Origin: Vibrio casei
Lineage (GTDB): Bacteria > Pseudomonadota > Gammaproteobacteria > Enterobacterales > Vibrionaceae
Assembly: GCF_002218025.2 (NCBI RefSeq)
Contig: NZ_AP018681.1
Coordinates: forward strand, 372,001-436,000
Direction of reading: 5' to 3'
DNA length: 64,000 bases
In this document: positions 17,764 to 29,784 of the stretch, piece by piece
Numbering within the stretch: the stretch's first letter is position 1
How the letters are laid out: the number at the start of each line of letters is the position of its first letter
The notes under the pieces: generated by a model
Database searches by the model: none
Told to the model about the DNA's origin: nothing
Seen by the model: only the letters and a program-made list of their open reading frames with translations
Position numbers and translations under genes: made by a program

Positions 17764-18744
17764 ATGACTGACCATTTTCAGAAAAAGATTGAGGTTGTTG
17801 TTTTTATTCCTGAACAATGTTCACCACTGGATTTATCATCGGTGGTAGAGCCTTTTTTATTGGCGAATCAACAGCTCGGACATGAAAAGTACCAAGTTCG
17901 TTATGCTTCGCTGCATCAAGGTCAATTAGCGATTTCTGCTTATTTACATCTGTCGATTGATTATGCTTTTGAGAATCAATTTGATTGTGACGTATTGATT
18001 ATTTTGAATCAACATAAACCGAAAGCCCCTTTATCTCAATCGATTAAAAAGCGTTTTCAATATTTGTATCAACAAAAAGGTATCGAAATTTTTGCTGCTT
18101 ATGCCGGTGTCTATTGGTTGGCAGAAAGTGGTTTATTGTCAAAGGGTATCAGTACCATTCATTGGTCAATAATGGATGGGTTCAGTGATGCTTTTTCCCA
18201 GTTAGATATTTCGGCTAATTTGTATGAAACCACCGAGCGGATCACGACCTGTTCTGGTCGATTAGCCATGTTAGATTGCATGATTAATTGGTTGGAAACT
18301 CAAGAAAGTCGTGAATTAGCTCACGCTTTATCTGAACAGCTTTGCATGGACAGAATTCGCCCCTCCAGTGAAAGACAAAATATTCCGACCAACTACCTTG
18401 GTGGCGATTTACAACCTCGATTAACCATGTCGATAGAGTTGATGGAAAACAATATTGAAGAACCATTATCGACGGATGAAATTGCGGACTTGGTGAATAT
18501 TTCTCGTCGTCAATTAGAGAGGTTGTTTAAACGTTATTTAAACAGTATGCCTGCAAAATATTACTTCCAGTTACGTTTAAAAAAGGCACGCCAGTTGTTG
18601 CTAAATACCAATAAGTCGATCATTCAAATTGGTTTATGCTGTGGCTTTTCCAGCGGACCACATTTCTCTAGCGCGTATAAAACGTTTTATGGTATTACCC
18701 CAAGGGAAGAACGAACAACATTATTTAATGTCAAAAAATCGTGA
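17764..18744 (+). CDS. argR: AraC-type arginine-responsive regulator (ArgR of the Pseudomonas kind)
   Basis: 326 residues. The N-terminal ~200 residues are a DJ-1/PfpI-like (GlxA) domain (PEQCSPLDLSSVVEPFLLAN, GIEIFAAYAGVYWLAESGLL, TIHWSIMDGFSDAF, ITTCSGRLAMLDCMINWL). The C-terminal ~100 residues hold two AraC helix-turn-helix motifs: EEPLSTDEIADLVNISRRQLERLFKRYLN and KSIIQIGLCCGFSSGPHFSSAYKTFYGITPREER. The match to P. aeruginosa ArgR is strong across both parts. It is unrelated to E. coli ArgR. It should activate the aru genes that follow, in response to arginine. Its location after the aotP remnant keeps the Pseudomonas aotP-argR order. Confidence 0.85.
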   Translation: MTDHFQKKIEVVVFIPEQCSPLDLSSVVEPFLLANQQLGHEKYQVRYASLHQGQLAISAYLHLSIDYAFENQFDCDVLIILNQHKPKAPLSQSIKKRFQYLYQQKGIEIFAAYAGVYWLAESGLLSKGISTIHWSIMDGFSDAFSQLDISANLYETTERITTCSGRLAMLDCMINWLETQESRELAHALSEQLCMDRIRPSSERQNIPTNYLGGDLQPRLTMSIELMENNIEEPLSTDEIADLVNISRRQLERLFKRYLNSMPAKYYFQLRLKKARQLLLNTNKSIIQIGLCCGFSSGPHFSSAYKTFYGITPREERTTLFNVKKS

Positions 18745-18914
18745 TATGGGTAAACGTAGAGGGTTAAAAATCAGTGTGCTGATGATTAAAACAGAAGTGT
18801 GATGAGAAACCAGCACAAGTGATGAAATATATAAATCCTTGTCAGAAATCTATATTTCTTCTGGAATGAACTCATCTATTCTGAAGTTAATTAATCATGG
18901 ATAGCGAGGATATT

Positions 18915-20129
18915 ATGAGCAAGCACACGATAGTTAGGGAAGATTTTGACCGTTATATGATCCCAATGTATTCACCGGCTGGTTTTATTCCAGTTCGTGG
19001 TGAAGGCTCTAGCATTTATGATCAAGAAGGCAAACATTATATCGACTTTGCTGGTGGCATTGCGGTTAATGCACTCGGTCATGCGAATCAAGATTTACAA
19101 CAAGTACTTGTTGAACAAGCCGCAAAACTTTGGCATACCGGTAATGGTTATACGAATGAGCCTGTACTGAAATTGGCTAAACAATTGGTTGAAAGTACTT
19201 TTGCCGATAAAGTGTTTTTTTGTAACTCAGGAGCTGAAGCTAACGAAGCCTCTTTAAAGCTTGCGAGAAAATACGCTTTAGATCATTTTGGTGAAGGTAA
19301 GAATGAGATTATTGCCTTTAATAATGCTTTTCATGGTCGTACGCTTTTTACAGTAAGTGCAGGTGGTCAGCCTAAATATTCTCAAGATTTCTCACCTCTA
19401 CCTGGTGGTATTCATCACGTCGTGTTTAATGACTTAGAGGCGGTAAAAGCCACAATATCTGATAAAACTTGCGCCATTATTGTTGAACCAGTTCAAGGTG
19501 AAGGGGGCGTTTTACCGGCCACACCTGAATTTTTACAAGGATTACGCGATCTTTGTGATGAGTATAATGCGTTATTAATTTTTGATGAAGTGCAAACGGG
19601 TATAGGCCGTACGGGGAAGCTGTATGCGTATATGAATTACGGAGTTACTCCGGATGTCTTATCAACGGCTAAAGCGCTTGGCGGTGGTTTTCCTATTGGT
19701 GGTATTTTAACGACGGATAAATTGGCGACAGCATTACCGATAGGCAGCCATGGAACCACGTATGGTGGTAATCCACTGGCGTCAGCTGTAGCAGGAAAAG
19801 CGCTAAGCATTATTAATGACGACGTGTTTTTACAAGGAGTATCAAATAAGCATGATCAATTTATTACCGCATTAACGCAGATGAATTCCGAGTTGAATCT
19901 CTTTAGTGATATTCGTGGCAGTGGGTTATTGATAGGCTGTGAATTGAGCACCGAGTACGCAGGGCAAGCCAAAGCGATCACTAATTTAGCGGCAGAAGAA
20001 GGTTTGTTGGCCTTAATCGCTGGCCCCAATGTGGTTCGGTTTGCTCCTGCACTGAATGTATCAACGGATGAAATTGAGCAAGGAATGCAAAGAATGCATT
20101 CAGCGCTCAAACGTTTTTTAAAGGAGTAA
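18915..20129 (+). CDS. aruC: Succinylornithine transaminase
   Basis: 404 residues from ATG 18915, preceded by AGCGAGGA; an ATG at 18897 would add six residues. Class III PLP aminotransferase with [68 protein letters not shown] and [14 protein letters not shown], whose Lys binds PLP. Third step of the arginine succinyltransferase (AST) pathway: N2-succinylornithine to succinylglutamate semialdehyde. It may also serve as acetylornithine aminotransferase. First gene of aruCFGDBE; the equivalent E. coli symbol is astC. Confidence 0.92.
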   Translation: MSKHTIVREDFDRYMIPMYSPAGFIPVRGEGSSIYDQEGKHYIDFAGGIAVNALGHANQDLQQVLVEQAAKLWHTGNGYTNEPVLKLAKQLVESTFADKVFFCNSGAEANEASLKLARKYALDHFGEGKNEIIAFNNAFHGRTLFTVSAGGQPKYSQDFSPLPGGIHHVVFNDLEAVKATISDKTCAIIVEPVQGEGGVLPATPEFLQGLRDLCDEYNALLIFDEVQTGIGRTGKLYAYMNYGVTPDVLSTAKALGGGFPIGGILTTDKLATALPIGSHGTTYGGNPLASAVAGKALSIINDDVFLQGVSNKHDQFITALTQMNSELNLFSDIRGSGLLIGCELSTEYAGQAKAITNLAAEEGLLALIAGPNVVRFAPALNVSTDEIEQGMQRMHSALKRFLKE

Positions 20130-20136
20130 AGCACCA

Positions 20137-21171
20137 GTGATTCTATTACGACCTGCCAAATTAAGTGATATTGGGCATATTGAACGCATTGCACATGAAA
20201 GTGGTGACTTGGTGTGTACCTTGCCCAATCAGCGAGAGCATTTGTTGCAAAAAATTGAACGTTCAATTGCTTCATTTGAGCAGGAAGTATGGAGTCCCGG
20301 TCAAGAGTTGTACTTCTTTGTATTAGAAGAAAGTATGACAGGACAGATTTTAGGGACGGGTGCGATTAATGCTTTGGCTGGTTTTCGTGAACCTTTTTAT
20401 GCCTTTCGTAATGATATTTTAATTCATTCATCCCGTGAGTTGAAAATTCATAATCGTATTCATGCGCTGACTTTAACACATGATTTAAGTGATCACTCTC
20501 AATTGAGTTCCTTCTTCATTATCCCCTCGCTGAAAAACACCGATTACCCCAGCTTAATCACACTCGGGCGGTTGCTGTTCATGTCCGTTCAATCCCATCG
20601 TTTTACCAACGAGTGGATGGCTGTGATGCCCGGTGTGGCAGATGCTAAAGGGCATGCACCATTTTGGGAGCATGTAGGGCGTAAGTTTTTTGGTATTGAT
20701 TACAGCCAAGTAGAGTATTACAACGGCACCAGAGACAAAACCTTTATCGCTGAACTAATGCCACATTATCCTCTTTATGTACCTCTTATTGATGGCCGTG
20801 CACAAGAGGTAATGGGGCAAGTTCACCCTGATGCAGAATTGCAATTCAACCTTCTCACTGAGCAAGGATTTGAAGCCGACAAATATGTTGAAATTTTTGA
20901 TGCCGGTCCAATTGTGACCGTGTCACCAAATGTGTTACCTATTTGGCGAAAACATAAAGAAGTAAAGATTAAACTGAGTGTGACTAATGATGGCTTTGAG
21001 CGTGTATTAATTGGCGCGCAAACCAAAGTAGGGTTTTGCGCCGTTATTGCCAACGGAAAATTAAACGAAGATGAAGTGTGGGTAGAAGCCTCCACCTTAG
21101 AACAGCTTGGATTAGATGGAATTGACGACCAAGCATTATCAACTATTTGGTGCTTCTCACTTGATAGTTAG
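20137..21171 (+). CDS. aruF: Arginine N-succinyltransferase, alpha-type subunit
   Basis: 344 residues, GTG start, 7 bp after aruC. AstA-family N-succinyltransferase of the GNAT fold: MILLRPAKLSDIGHIERIA, YFFVLEESMTGQILGTGAINALAGFREPFYAFR, LSSFFIIPSLKNTDYPSLITLGRLLFM, PFWEHVGRKFFGIDY, FIAELMPHYPLYVPLI. The first step of the AST pathway transfers succinyl from succinyl-CoA to arginine (or ornithine). In Pseudomonas AruF and AruG form a heteromer; the next gene is the matching paralogue. E. coli and many vibrios have a single astA. Confidence 0.92.
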   Translation: MILLRPAKLSDIGHIERIAHESGDLVCTLPNQREHLLQKIERSIASFEQEVWSPGQELYFFVLEESMTGQILGTGAINALAGFREPFYAFRNDILIHSSRELKIHNRIHALTLTHDLSDHSQLSSFFIIPSLKNTDYPSLITLGRLLFMSVQSHRFTNEWMAVMPGVADAKGHAPFWEHVGRKFFGIDYSQVEYYNGTRDKTFIAELMPHYPLYVPLIDGRAQEVMGQVHPDAELQFNLLTEQGFEADKYVEIFDAGPIVTVSPNVLPIWRKHKEVKIKLSVTNDGFERVLIGAQTKVGFCAVIANGKLNEDEVWVEASTLEQLGLDGIDDQALSTIWCFSLDS

Positions 21172-21199
21172 TTGTCTTTTACCTCCTAGGTTAGAGAAC

Positions 21200-21213
21200 T
21201 GGCTTTAAAGCCA
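21200..21213. repeat. Short perfect palindrome in the aruF-aruG gap
   Basis: TGGCTTTAAAGCCA is a 14-bp perfect palindrome in the 77-bp gap, the largest spacer inside the aru operon. It could be a protein site or an RNA processing hairpin; nothing identifies it further. Confidence 0.35.
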
Positions 21214-21248
21214 CACTCATTGAATTCATGCAGTAAAAGGATATTCAC

Positions 21249-23797
<2,549 letters not shown>

Positions 23798-23820
23798 TCG
23801 GATAAAATTTTTAGGAGTTT

Positions 23821-25164
23821 ATGATGAAAGCCTATGAAGTTAATTTTGATGGTTTAGTCGGGTTAACACACCATTATGCAGGGTTGTCGTATGGCAATGT
23901 TGCATCGACCAGTAATAAAAGTGTGATTGCTAACCCTCAATTGGCAGCAAAGCAAGGTTTAGCTAAGATGAAAGCCTTGAGTGATATGGGCTTTAAGCAA
24001 GCGGTATTGCCACCTCAAGAACGCCCACACGTTGAGATTTTAAGACAATTGGGGTTTGATGGCAGCGATGCACAGGTACTTGCTGCCGTATCAAAACAAG
24101 CACCGCATTTACTTTCAGCGGTGAGTTCGGCTTCTTCAATGTGGACGGCCAACGCCGCCACCATGTCACCGTCATCAGACAGTGCAGATGGTCGAGCGCA
24201 TTTTACGGTTGCGAACTTAAATAACAAGTTTCATCGTGCGATTGAAGCCGATACCACAAGTGCAACATTACGCTCCATTTTTAGTAATGATCGCTACTTT
24301 GTGCACCATGATGCCTTACCGCAACAAGCGATCATGGGCGATGAAGGTGCCGCTAACCATAATCGTTTATGTGCCGATTATGGCAGCGCTGGGGTTCAGG
24401 TTTTTGTTTATGGTCGTCAAGCCTTTGGTGGAAAGGTAGAGCCGGTACGCTATCCGGCTCGTCAAACCCGAGAAGCCAGTGAATCTGTTGCGCGTTTACA
24501 TCAACTTTCAGCCGAACAAACGGTTTTCGTACAGCAAAATCCAGAAGTGATTGATCAAGGTGTATTCCATAATGATGTTATTTCAGTTAGCAATGGCAAT
24601 GTGTTATTTCATCATGAACAAGCATTCTTAAATCAAAGCGCTGCGCTAGATGAAATTGGTCAGAAATTATCAAAGCAAAATACCGATTTTGTTTCGATTG
24701 AAGTGCCAACTAACCGCGTCTCTGTTGATGATGCGGTAAGAACCTATCTTTTTAACAGCCAATTATTAACGAAATCAGATGGTAAAATGCTACTGATTGT
24801 GCCTGAAGAATCCCGCCAGAATCCTCAAGTTTGGTCGTATCTGAGTGAGCTTATTTTAAGCGGTGGTCCAATTAATGAAGTGAAGGTGTTTGATTTACGT
24901 GAAAGCATGAGAAACGGTGGTGGGCCAGCGTGTTTACGTCAACGGGTCGTATTGACTGAAGATGAATTAAAATCCGTTGCTCCGGGCGTATTAATGAATG
25001 ATCACTTATTCAATACATTGAATGCTTGGGTCGATCGCTTTTATCGAGACCGACTCGTTGAGTCTGATTTGGCCGATCCACAACTGTTGATTGAAAATCG
25101 CCGAGCTTTAGATGAGCTGACGCAAATTATGGGCTTAGGTTGTATTTATCCCTTCCAAAAATAA
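23821..25164 (+). CDS. aruB: N-succinylarginine dihydrolase
   Basis: 447 residues starting ATGATGAAA after AGGAG. AstB family (guanidino-group modifying fold): [120 protein letters not shown] with the catalytic Cys. It hydrolyses succinylarginine to succinylornithine, CO2 and two ammonia, the nitrogen-releasing second step. Length 447 is the usual one. E. coli symbol astB. Confidence 0.94.
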   Translation: MMKAYEVNFDGLVGLTHHYAGLSYGNVASTSNKSVIANPQLAAKQGLAKMKALSDMGFKQAVLPPQERPHVEILRQLGFDGSDAQVLAAVSKQAPHLLSAVSSASSMWTANAATMSPSSDSADGRAHFTVANLNNKFHRAIEADTTSATLRSIFSNDRYFVHHDALPQQAIMGDEGAANHNRLCADYGSAGVQVFVYGRQAFGGKVEPVRYPARQTREASESVARLHQLSAEQTVFVQQNPEVIDQGVFHNDVISVSNGNVLFHHEQAFLNQSAALDEIGQKLSKQNTDFVSIEVPTNRVSVDDAVRTYLFNSQLLTKSDGKMLLIVPEESRQNPQVWSYLSELILSGGPINEVKVFDLRESMRNGGGPACLRQRVVLTEDELKSVAPGVLMNDHLFNTLNAWVDRFYRDRLVESDLADPQLLIENRRALDELTQIMGLGCIYPFQK

Positions 25165-25185
25165 CAAGAATGAAAGTAGGCGTGT

Positions 25186-26244
25186 ATGTTTGATTTTCTA
25201 AGCACCACCTTAAATGGTTGCCAATCAGACCAACAATCTGGCGAAACAAAGCAACTGGTTTGGCAATGGCTAGAAGAGGGCGTATTGCTTCTTGAACCCA
25301 AAATATCGTCCACAAAAACGTCGTCAAACAGTGGCCGATTAGATAAGGAATTAGACAGCGTTTTATTGTCGGCTGGTGTGCATGGCAATGAAACCGCTCC
25401 TATCGAAATATTAAATAGCATTATTAACGACTTAATATGTGGCGATTTAGACTTGAGGGTTCGTTTACTCGTTATGCTCGGTAATATTAATGCTATGAAA
25501 AGCGGTGAACGTTATCTTGAACTTGATCTTAACCGTTTGTTTAGCGGGCAACATACTAAATTTCCAGATTGTGCTGAAACCCAAAGAGCCAAACAATTAG
25601 AAGAGGTGGTGAGGACTTTTTTTGAACAAGCTTCTCATGGTTGCCGCTTTCATTTTGACATGCATACCGCCATTCGTGAATCTCATCATCAACGCTTTGC
25701 CTTATTGCCTTATAAAGAAAGCAAAATCGGTAAAACTCAAGGTATATACAGCCGTATAATGTTTGATTGGTTAAGCTCTGCGGGTATAGAAGCCATGGTC
25801 GTTAATCAAGCTCCTAGTGGAACATTTTCATATTTCTCTAGCCATTATTGTTTTGCGGATAGCTGCACGCTTGAACTCGGGAAAGCGAAGCCTTTTGGCA
25901 AGAATGATTTAAGCCAATTTGAGCGGATTAACCGAGGTGTCCGCTCTATGATCCGCCACGGCATGGCATCAGACCATAAAGAAGCTGATACATCGGATGT
26001 GAAAGTGTACCAAGTGACCCAACAACTCACGAAATTAACCGAATCATTTGAGCTTAATTTCAGCGATTCAGTGAAAAACTTCACCTCATTTCAATGTGGT
26101 GAAATCTTAGCGCAAGATGGAGACATTACATACCAAGTCGAACAGCCAGAAGAATGGGTTCTTTTTCCTAATGCGAAAGTACGCCCAGGCTTAAGAGCGG
26201 GTCTAATGCTTGTGCAGATTGATCAAGCACGTTTGTTTGAGTAA
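25186..26244 (+). CDS. aruE: Succinylglutamate desuccinylase
   Basis: 352 residues. Zinc carboxypeptidase-like AstE: LSAGVHGNETAPIEILN gives the His and Glu zinc ligands, LLVMLGNINAMKSGERYLELDLNRLFSG follows, and CRFHFDMHTAIR gives the third ligand; TLELGKAKPFG contains the catalytic Glu. The final AST step releases glutamate and succinate. It ends the aru operon and is followed by a clear terminator. E. coli symbol astE. Confidence 0.92.
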   Translation: MFDFLSTTLNGCQSDQQSGETKQLVWQWLEEGVLLLEPKISSTKTSSNSGRLDKELDSVLLSAGVHGNETAPIEILNSIINDLICGDLDLRVRLLVMLGNINAMKSGERYLELDLNRLFSGQHTKFPDCAETQRAKQLEEVVRTFFEQASHGCRFHFDMHTAIRESHHQRFALLPYKESKIGKTQGIYSRIMFDWLSSAGIEAMVVNQAPSGTFSYFSSHYCFADSCTLELGKAKPFGKNDLSQFERINRGVRSMIRHGMASDHKEADTSDVKVYQVTQQLTKLTESFELNFSDSVKNFTSFQCGEILAQDGDITYQVEQPEEWVLFPNAKVRPGLRAGLMLVQIDQARLFE

Positions 26245-26280
26245 TGAGTACGATTGGTATAACTTTATCGAAACAACAAA

Positions 26281-26309
26281 AAAGCCACTGATTATTAATC
26301 AGTGGCTTT
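26281..26309. terminator. Bidirectional terminator between aruE and the lipoprotein gene
   Basis: AAAGCCACTGATT-ATT-AATCAGTGGCTTT, a perfect 13-bp stem with a 3-nt loop, flanked by an A-rich run on the left and TTTTATTAT on the right. It serves the two converging genes. Confidence 0.88.
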
Positions 26310-26360
26310 AGTTTTATTATAGAAAGCTAATAATTAGAAAATTAAGTTATGAAATCAAAA

Positions 26361-26729
26361 TTAGCAATCTGTGTCTTCAGCGTTCACGCCTTCTTTAACG
26401 TCTTCACATTTGTCTTCAATTGCATTACCAGCGTCGGTTGCCATATCATTCATTTGCTCAGAAGTGTCATCTGCTTGATTAGACATTGATTCGCCCATTT
26501 CATCCATTTTGTCACCAACTTTGTCGGATGCATCAGCCGCAGACTCTTTTACATCTGTTGCCATTTCATTGACTTTTTCGCCGGCATCATCAGCCATTTG
26601 CTGAGTTTGTTCTATTGCATCATCCATTTTGCTTTCCGCTTTGTCAGCTGAACTATTGTCACAAGCTGCAAGAGCTAATGCAAAAAATGAAGCCACTGCG
26701 AATGGTTTTAACCAATTTGTTTTAGTCAT
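26361..26729 (-). CDS. Small repetitive lipoprotein with coiled-coil/amphipathic repeats
   Basis: 122 residues from ATG 26729 (MTKTNWLKPFAVASFFALALAAC); the ATG two codons earlier overlaps the ribosome binding site AAGGGA. The lipobox LALAAC predicts lipidation at Cys, with DN behind it, so an inner-membrane location is likely if the Asp+2 rule applies. The rest is low-complexity and acidic, built of loose 11-residue units around DDA..KV.EMATDV, like apolipoprotein or LEA-type helices, ending with a Cys at the very C-terminus. Function unknown. Such proteins are often stress-related, but nothing here proves it. Confidence 0.8.
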   Translation of the reverse strand: MTKTNWLKPFAVASFFALALAACDNSSADKAESKMDDAIEQTQQMADDAGEKVNEMATDVKESAADASDKVGDKMDEMGESMSNQADDTSEQMNDMATDAGNAIEDKCEDVKEGVNAEDTDC

Positions 26730-27003
26730 ATTCATCCCTTATTTGTGTGAGATATGGAAAAAGAAATCTCTTTATAAATACGCGTTACCCATTAACTGTA
26801 GAGCATTAATAATAAATTGCGATGGTAAGTCGGTGAATTTAACGGGTTTATAACAACTCATGACGGCGATTTTACTTATCACTATAATTTTGTCTTTATT
26901 TGGTCTTTAAATAAACAAAAGACTTGTTAACTATAAGTGTTTGTACTCGTATTACTCGGGTACAATAAGCAAAATCGTTTAAATAGTGTTTGTAAGGAAT
27001 ATC

Positions 27004-27987
27004 ATGAGTCAATTTGTTGTATGTGCTCTCTATAAATTTGTGGAGCTAGACGATCACCAGTCGTTACAAAAGCCATTACTTGATTTAATGGAGCAATACA
27101 GTATTCGAGGTACATTATTATTGGCACATGAAGGTATCAATGGAACCGTTGCTTCTACTCGTGAAGGTATTGATGCTTTATTAGCTTGGTTTGGTTACGA
27201 CGCTCGTTTATCAAACATTAGCTGTAAAGAGTCTTTTCATCAAGAAATGCCATTTAACCGTTCAAAAGTGAAATTGAAAAAAGAAATTGTCACCATGGGT
27301 GTTGAAGGTATCGATCCTAAACATGTCGTTGGTACTTATGTTAAGCCAACGGAGTGGAATAGCTTAATTTCAGATCCTGAGGTCTTTGTGGTTGATACTC
27401 GTAATGATTATGAAATTGAGTTAGGCACATTCCAACATGCAGTGAACCCTAAAACCGACACTTTCCGTGAATTCCCAGGTTATGTGAAAGAGAACCTTGA
27501 TCCTGAAAAACACAAAAAAGTCGCTATGTTCTGTACTGGTGGTATTCGTTGTGAAAAATCGACGGCTTATTTAAAAGAGCAAGGCTTTGATGAGGTGTAT
27601 CACCTTGAAGGTGGAATCTTGAAGTACCTAGAAGAAGTACCAGCAGAAGAAAGCCTATGGGAAGGCGACTGTTATGTCTTTGATGGTCGTGTAGCCGTGA
27701 ACCATAGCTTAGAGAAAAGTGAATATGAATTGTGTAATGCTTGTCGTTTACCCATAACAGAAGAAGATAAGCAAAGTGAGCAATTTGAATCTGGTGTGAG
27801 TTGCCCTAAATGTTTTGGAACCCACACTGAAGAACAAATGGAGCGCTTTCGCGAGCGTGAAAAACAAGTTCAATTGGCCAAAGAACGAGGTGAAACTCAT
27901 GTCGGTGGTGATGCTTTAAAACAGATGGAACAAAAGCGTCAAGTGAAACTACAAAAGAAATCAGCACAACGAGAAGCAAAACGTTAA
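27004..27987 (+). CDS. trhO: tRNA uridine(34) hydroxylase (TrhO/YceA)
   Basis: 327 residues from ATG 27004, preceded by AAGGAAT; the frame is open six codons upstream without support. N-terminal acylphosphatase-like domain ([23 protein letters not shown]), then a rhodanese domain with [31 protein letters not shown] and the active loop [16 protein letters not shown] with the catalytic Cys, then a C-terminal Cys pair region ([15 protein letters not shown]). TrhO makes 5-hydroxyuridine at the tRNA wobble position using O2. Monocistronic, with a terminator behind it. Confidence 0.93.
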   Translation: MSQFVVCALYKFVELDDHQSLQKPLLDLMEQYSIRGTLLLAHEGINGTVASTREGIDALLAWFGYDARLSNISCKESFHQEMPFNRSKVKLKKEIVTMGVEGIDPKHVVGTYVKPTEWNSLISDPEVFVVDTRNDYEIELGTFQHAVNPKTDTFREFPGYVKENLDPEKHKKVAMFCTGGIRCEKSTAYLKEQGFDEVYHLEGGILKYLEEVPAEESLWEGDCYVFDGRVAVNHSLEKSEYELCNACRLPITEEDKQSEQFESGVSCPKCFGTHTEEQMERFREREKQVQLAKERGETHVGGDALKQMEQKRQVKLQKKSAQREAKR

Positions 27988-28029
27988 TTGTACTCAATGT
28001 GATGTGAGGTAGATTGATAGATCAATAAG

Positions 28030-28055
28030 AAAGCTCGGACTTAGGTTCGAGCTTT
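28030..28055 (+). terminator. Terminator downstream of trhO
   Basis: AAAGCTCG at 28030-28037 pairs with CGAGCTTT at 28048-28055, followed by a T run. It lies about 40 bp past the trhO stop. Confidence 0.8.
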
Positions 28056-28059
28056 TTTT

Positions 28060-28495
28060 ATATAAATTTCATTTTTTTGATAGCTTCTTTTATGAAGTTC
28101 TAAATATTTTTATTAAATATGATGCCAATCAGATGAGAGCGTAATGAACAATGTGCAGTATTTATCATTTTAATTACCCACAAAAATAATATGTCAAACA
28201 ATTTATTAAAATAAATGCTATTCAAGTCACAATAATGAAACGAAAGAATATATCAAAAAAACGCTTCAATATGTAATTCCAAAATTAACCTTAAAGTTAA
28301 TAATTACATTTAAAAACAATTAGTTAATTTCCAGTCCTCGGTTTTTTAAAGAGATCGAGATCACATAAATCAAGTCATGTTAGGCATTAATAAATGTTGG
28401 TTAATAAAAAAATAAGAATTTTTTGTGATTAACTTCAAAAATTAAAAGGCGGTAAAAGACAAAATGTAATCATAGAAATTCAACAGGAAATGATT
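28060..28495. other. AT-rich control region ahead of the PTS operon
   Basis: About 435 bp without a coding frame I can support, markedly richer in A and T than the region before it. It contains a CRP-like site (28347-28368). No divergent regulator gene is present. The base composition suggests that the operon came in by transfer, or that H-NS-like silencing acts here; both are inference. Confidence 0.5.
28347..28368. promoter_or_regulatory. Candidate CRP-binding site upstream of the PTS operon
   Basis: TAAAGAGATCGAGATCACATAA: the right half TCACA is perfect, the left half AGAGA has two mismatches to TGTGA, and the central ATC-AGAT matches the E. coli optimum. A CRP site fits a sugar operon under catabolite control. 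Motif match only. Confidence 0.45.
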
Positions 28496-29476
28496 ATGAA
28501 AATAGCAGTAGCGATAAGTGGTGGTGATGCTGTTGGAGTGAATAATTTCTTATTCCAGATATCAAAGATGATGAATGTAGGAATGAAGTTATATGACGGT
28601 GGGATAAATGGTTTAATATCCGGTTCGATAAAAAAAATCACACATAGAGAATTGGTTGATTATTCCAATTCGGCAATGCCTATTATCACATCAGGAAGAA
28701 CAGAAAATATAATTAGTGAAGATGAATATTTAAAAATTGTTGATAATTTAAAAAAACAAAAAATTGATGTGCTTATTTTGGCTGGAGGTGACGGATCTCT
28801 ACAATTTTTAAATCAGTTATCTTTATATGGCGTTAATTGTTTTGGTGTAGGAATGACTATTGATAACGATGTAAGTGGAAGTGAATACACAATAGGATTT
28901 TCGACAGCTTGTGAGCAAGTTAAAAATGAAGTTTTGAAGCTTCGTATGACAGGGAAGGCATTACCAAATAGAATATTTATGGTTGAATTATTAGGGGCTT
29001 ATTCTGGAGAGCTTACTTTACAGTCGGCGATAAAATCAAATGCGGATATTGCTTTGATTCCTGAATCTAAAATAAATATAAATGAACTTTCTGATCGGAT
29101 AAAATTTTTATATAAAAAACAAAATTCAGTTGTTATTTTATGCTCAGAAGGATATACGCAAGAGTATTACCCTGGATTTCAAGGGGCTATTGATACTGTA
29201 ATTAGAGAGTTAGAGCCATTACTTCCTACGCGAATTAGGAAAAGCATTATGGGGTTTAGCTTGCGTTCAGGCGATCCAAGTTGTGAAGAAATATATCAAA
29301 GTACCATTATGGCCAATGAAGTCGTTCGTTGTATTCGCTCCGGAATGAGCAATAAAGCCATAATTATTAATTCAAGTAATAAAGCAATTCCAATTGATTT
29401 ATTAAGTATACAAAGGAGAACAACACAAAAAGAAGACCATTATATTAAATTGGCAAAAGAATTAAATATTATTTAA
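28496..29476 (+). CDS. Phosphofructokinase-like sugar-phosphate kinase
   Basis: 326 residues from ATG 28496, preceded by AGGAAA. PfkA fold: N-terminal AVAISGGDAVGVNN (usual TSGGDAPGMN), LAGGDGSLQFLNQL, MTIDNDVSGSEYTIGFSTA with the catalytic TIDND, VELLGAYSGELTL, a conserved IPE, and RRTTQKEDHY near the end. The residue before TIDND is Met, where ATP enzymes usually have Gly and PPi enzymes Lys, so the donor is uncertain. Downstream PTS and ketose-bisphosphate aldolase genes suggest that it phosphorylates a ketose-6-phosphate (or similar) imported by the PTS. It is not the housekeeping PfkA by its divergent motifs and AT-rich codon use. Confidence 0.82.
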   Translation: MKIAVAISGGDAVGVNNFLFQISKMMNVGMKLYDGGINGLISGSIKKITHRELVDYSNSAMPIITSGRTENIISEDEYLKIVDNLKKQKIDVLILAGGDGSLQFLNQLSLYGVNCFGVGMTIDNDVSGSEYTIGFSTACEQVKNEVLKLRMTGKALPNRIFMVELLGAYSGELTLQSAIKSNADIALIPESKININELSDRIKFLYKKQNSVVILCSEGYTQEYYPGFQGAIDTVIRELEPLLPTRIRKSIMGFSLRSGDPSCEEIYQSTIMANEVVRCIRSGMSNKAIIINSSNKAIPIDLLSIQRRTTQKEDHYIKLAKELNII

Positions 29477-29496
29477 TAGATATCAAGGAGTGGATC

Positions 29497-29784
29497 ATGA
29501 TTAAAGTACTTTGCGTTTGTGGTTGTGGGTTAGGTTCCAGTTTTGCTATTGAAATGAGTGCTCAGTCAGTATTAAAAAAGCTAGGCGTCGATTTTACAAT
29601 AGACCATACAGATGTATCTGGTGCTAGTGCTTTTGATTACGATGTAATATTAACGCAGAAAACATTTGCTGATGTGTTAAATGCCGATGCAAATGAAAGT
29701 GAAGCATCTATAGTTATTTCCTTAAATAAATTAACCGATAAGAAAGAAATAGAAGAAAAACTAACACCATTTATAAAAATGTAA
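29497..29784 (+). CDS. PTS EIIB component, ascorbate (UlaB/SgaB) type
   Basis: 95 residues. VLCVCGCGLGSSFAIEMSAQSVL is the EIIB P-loop; the Cys in CGCGLGSS accepts phosphate from EIIA. The Rossmann-like remainder (VDFTIDHTDVSGASAFDYDVILTQKTFAD) fits UlaB/SgaB. It starts 20 bp after the kinase gene with AAGGAG before the ATG. It passes phosphate to the sugar bound by the IIC encoded next, which is disrupted in this copy. Confidence 0.88.
   Translation: MIKVLCVCGCGLGSSFAIEMSAQSVLKKLGVDFTIDHTDVSGASAFDYDVILTQKTFADVLNADANESEASIVISLNKLTDKKEIEEKLTPFIKM

Noticed and set aside
23993-24439. Several overlapping open frames antisense to or out of frame with aruB
   Set aside because: They are shadows of a well-conserved gene with no ribosome sites or family matches.
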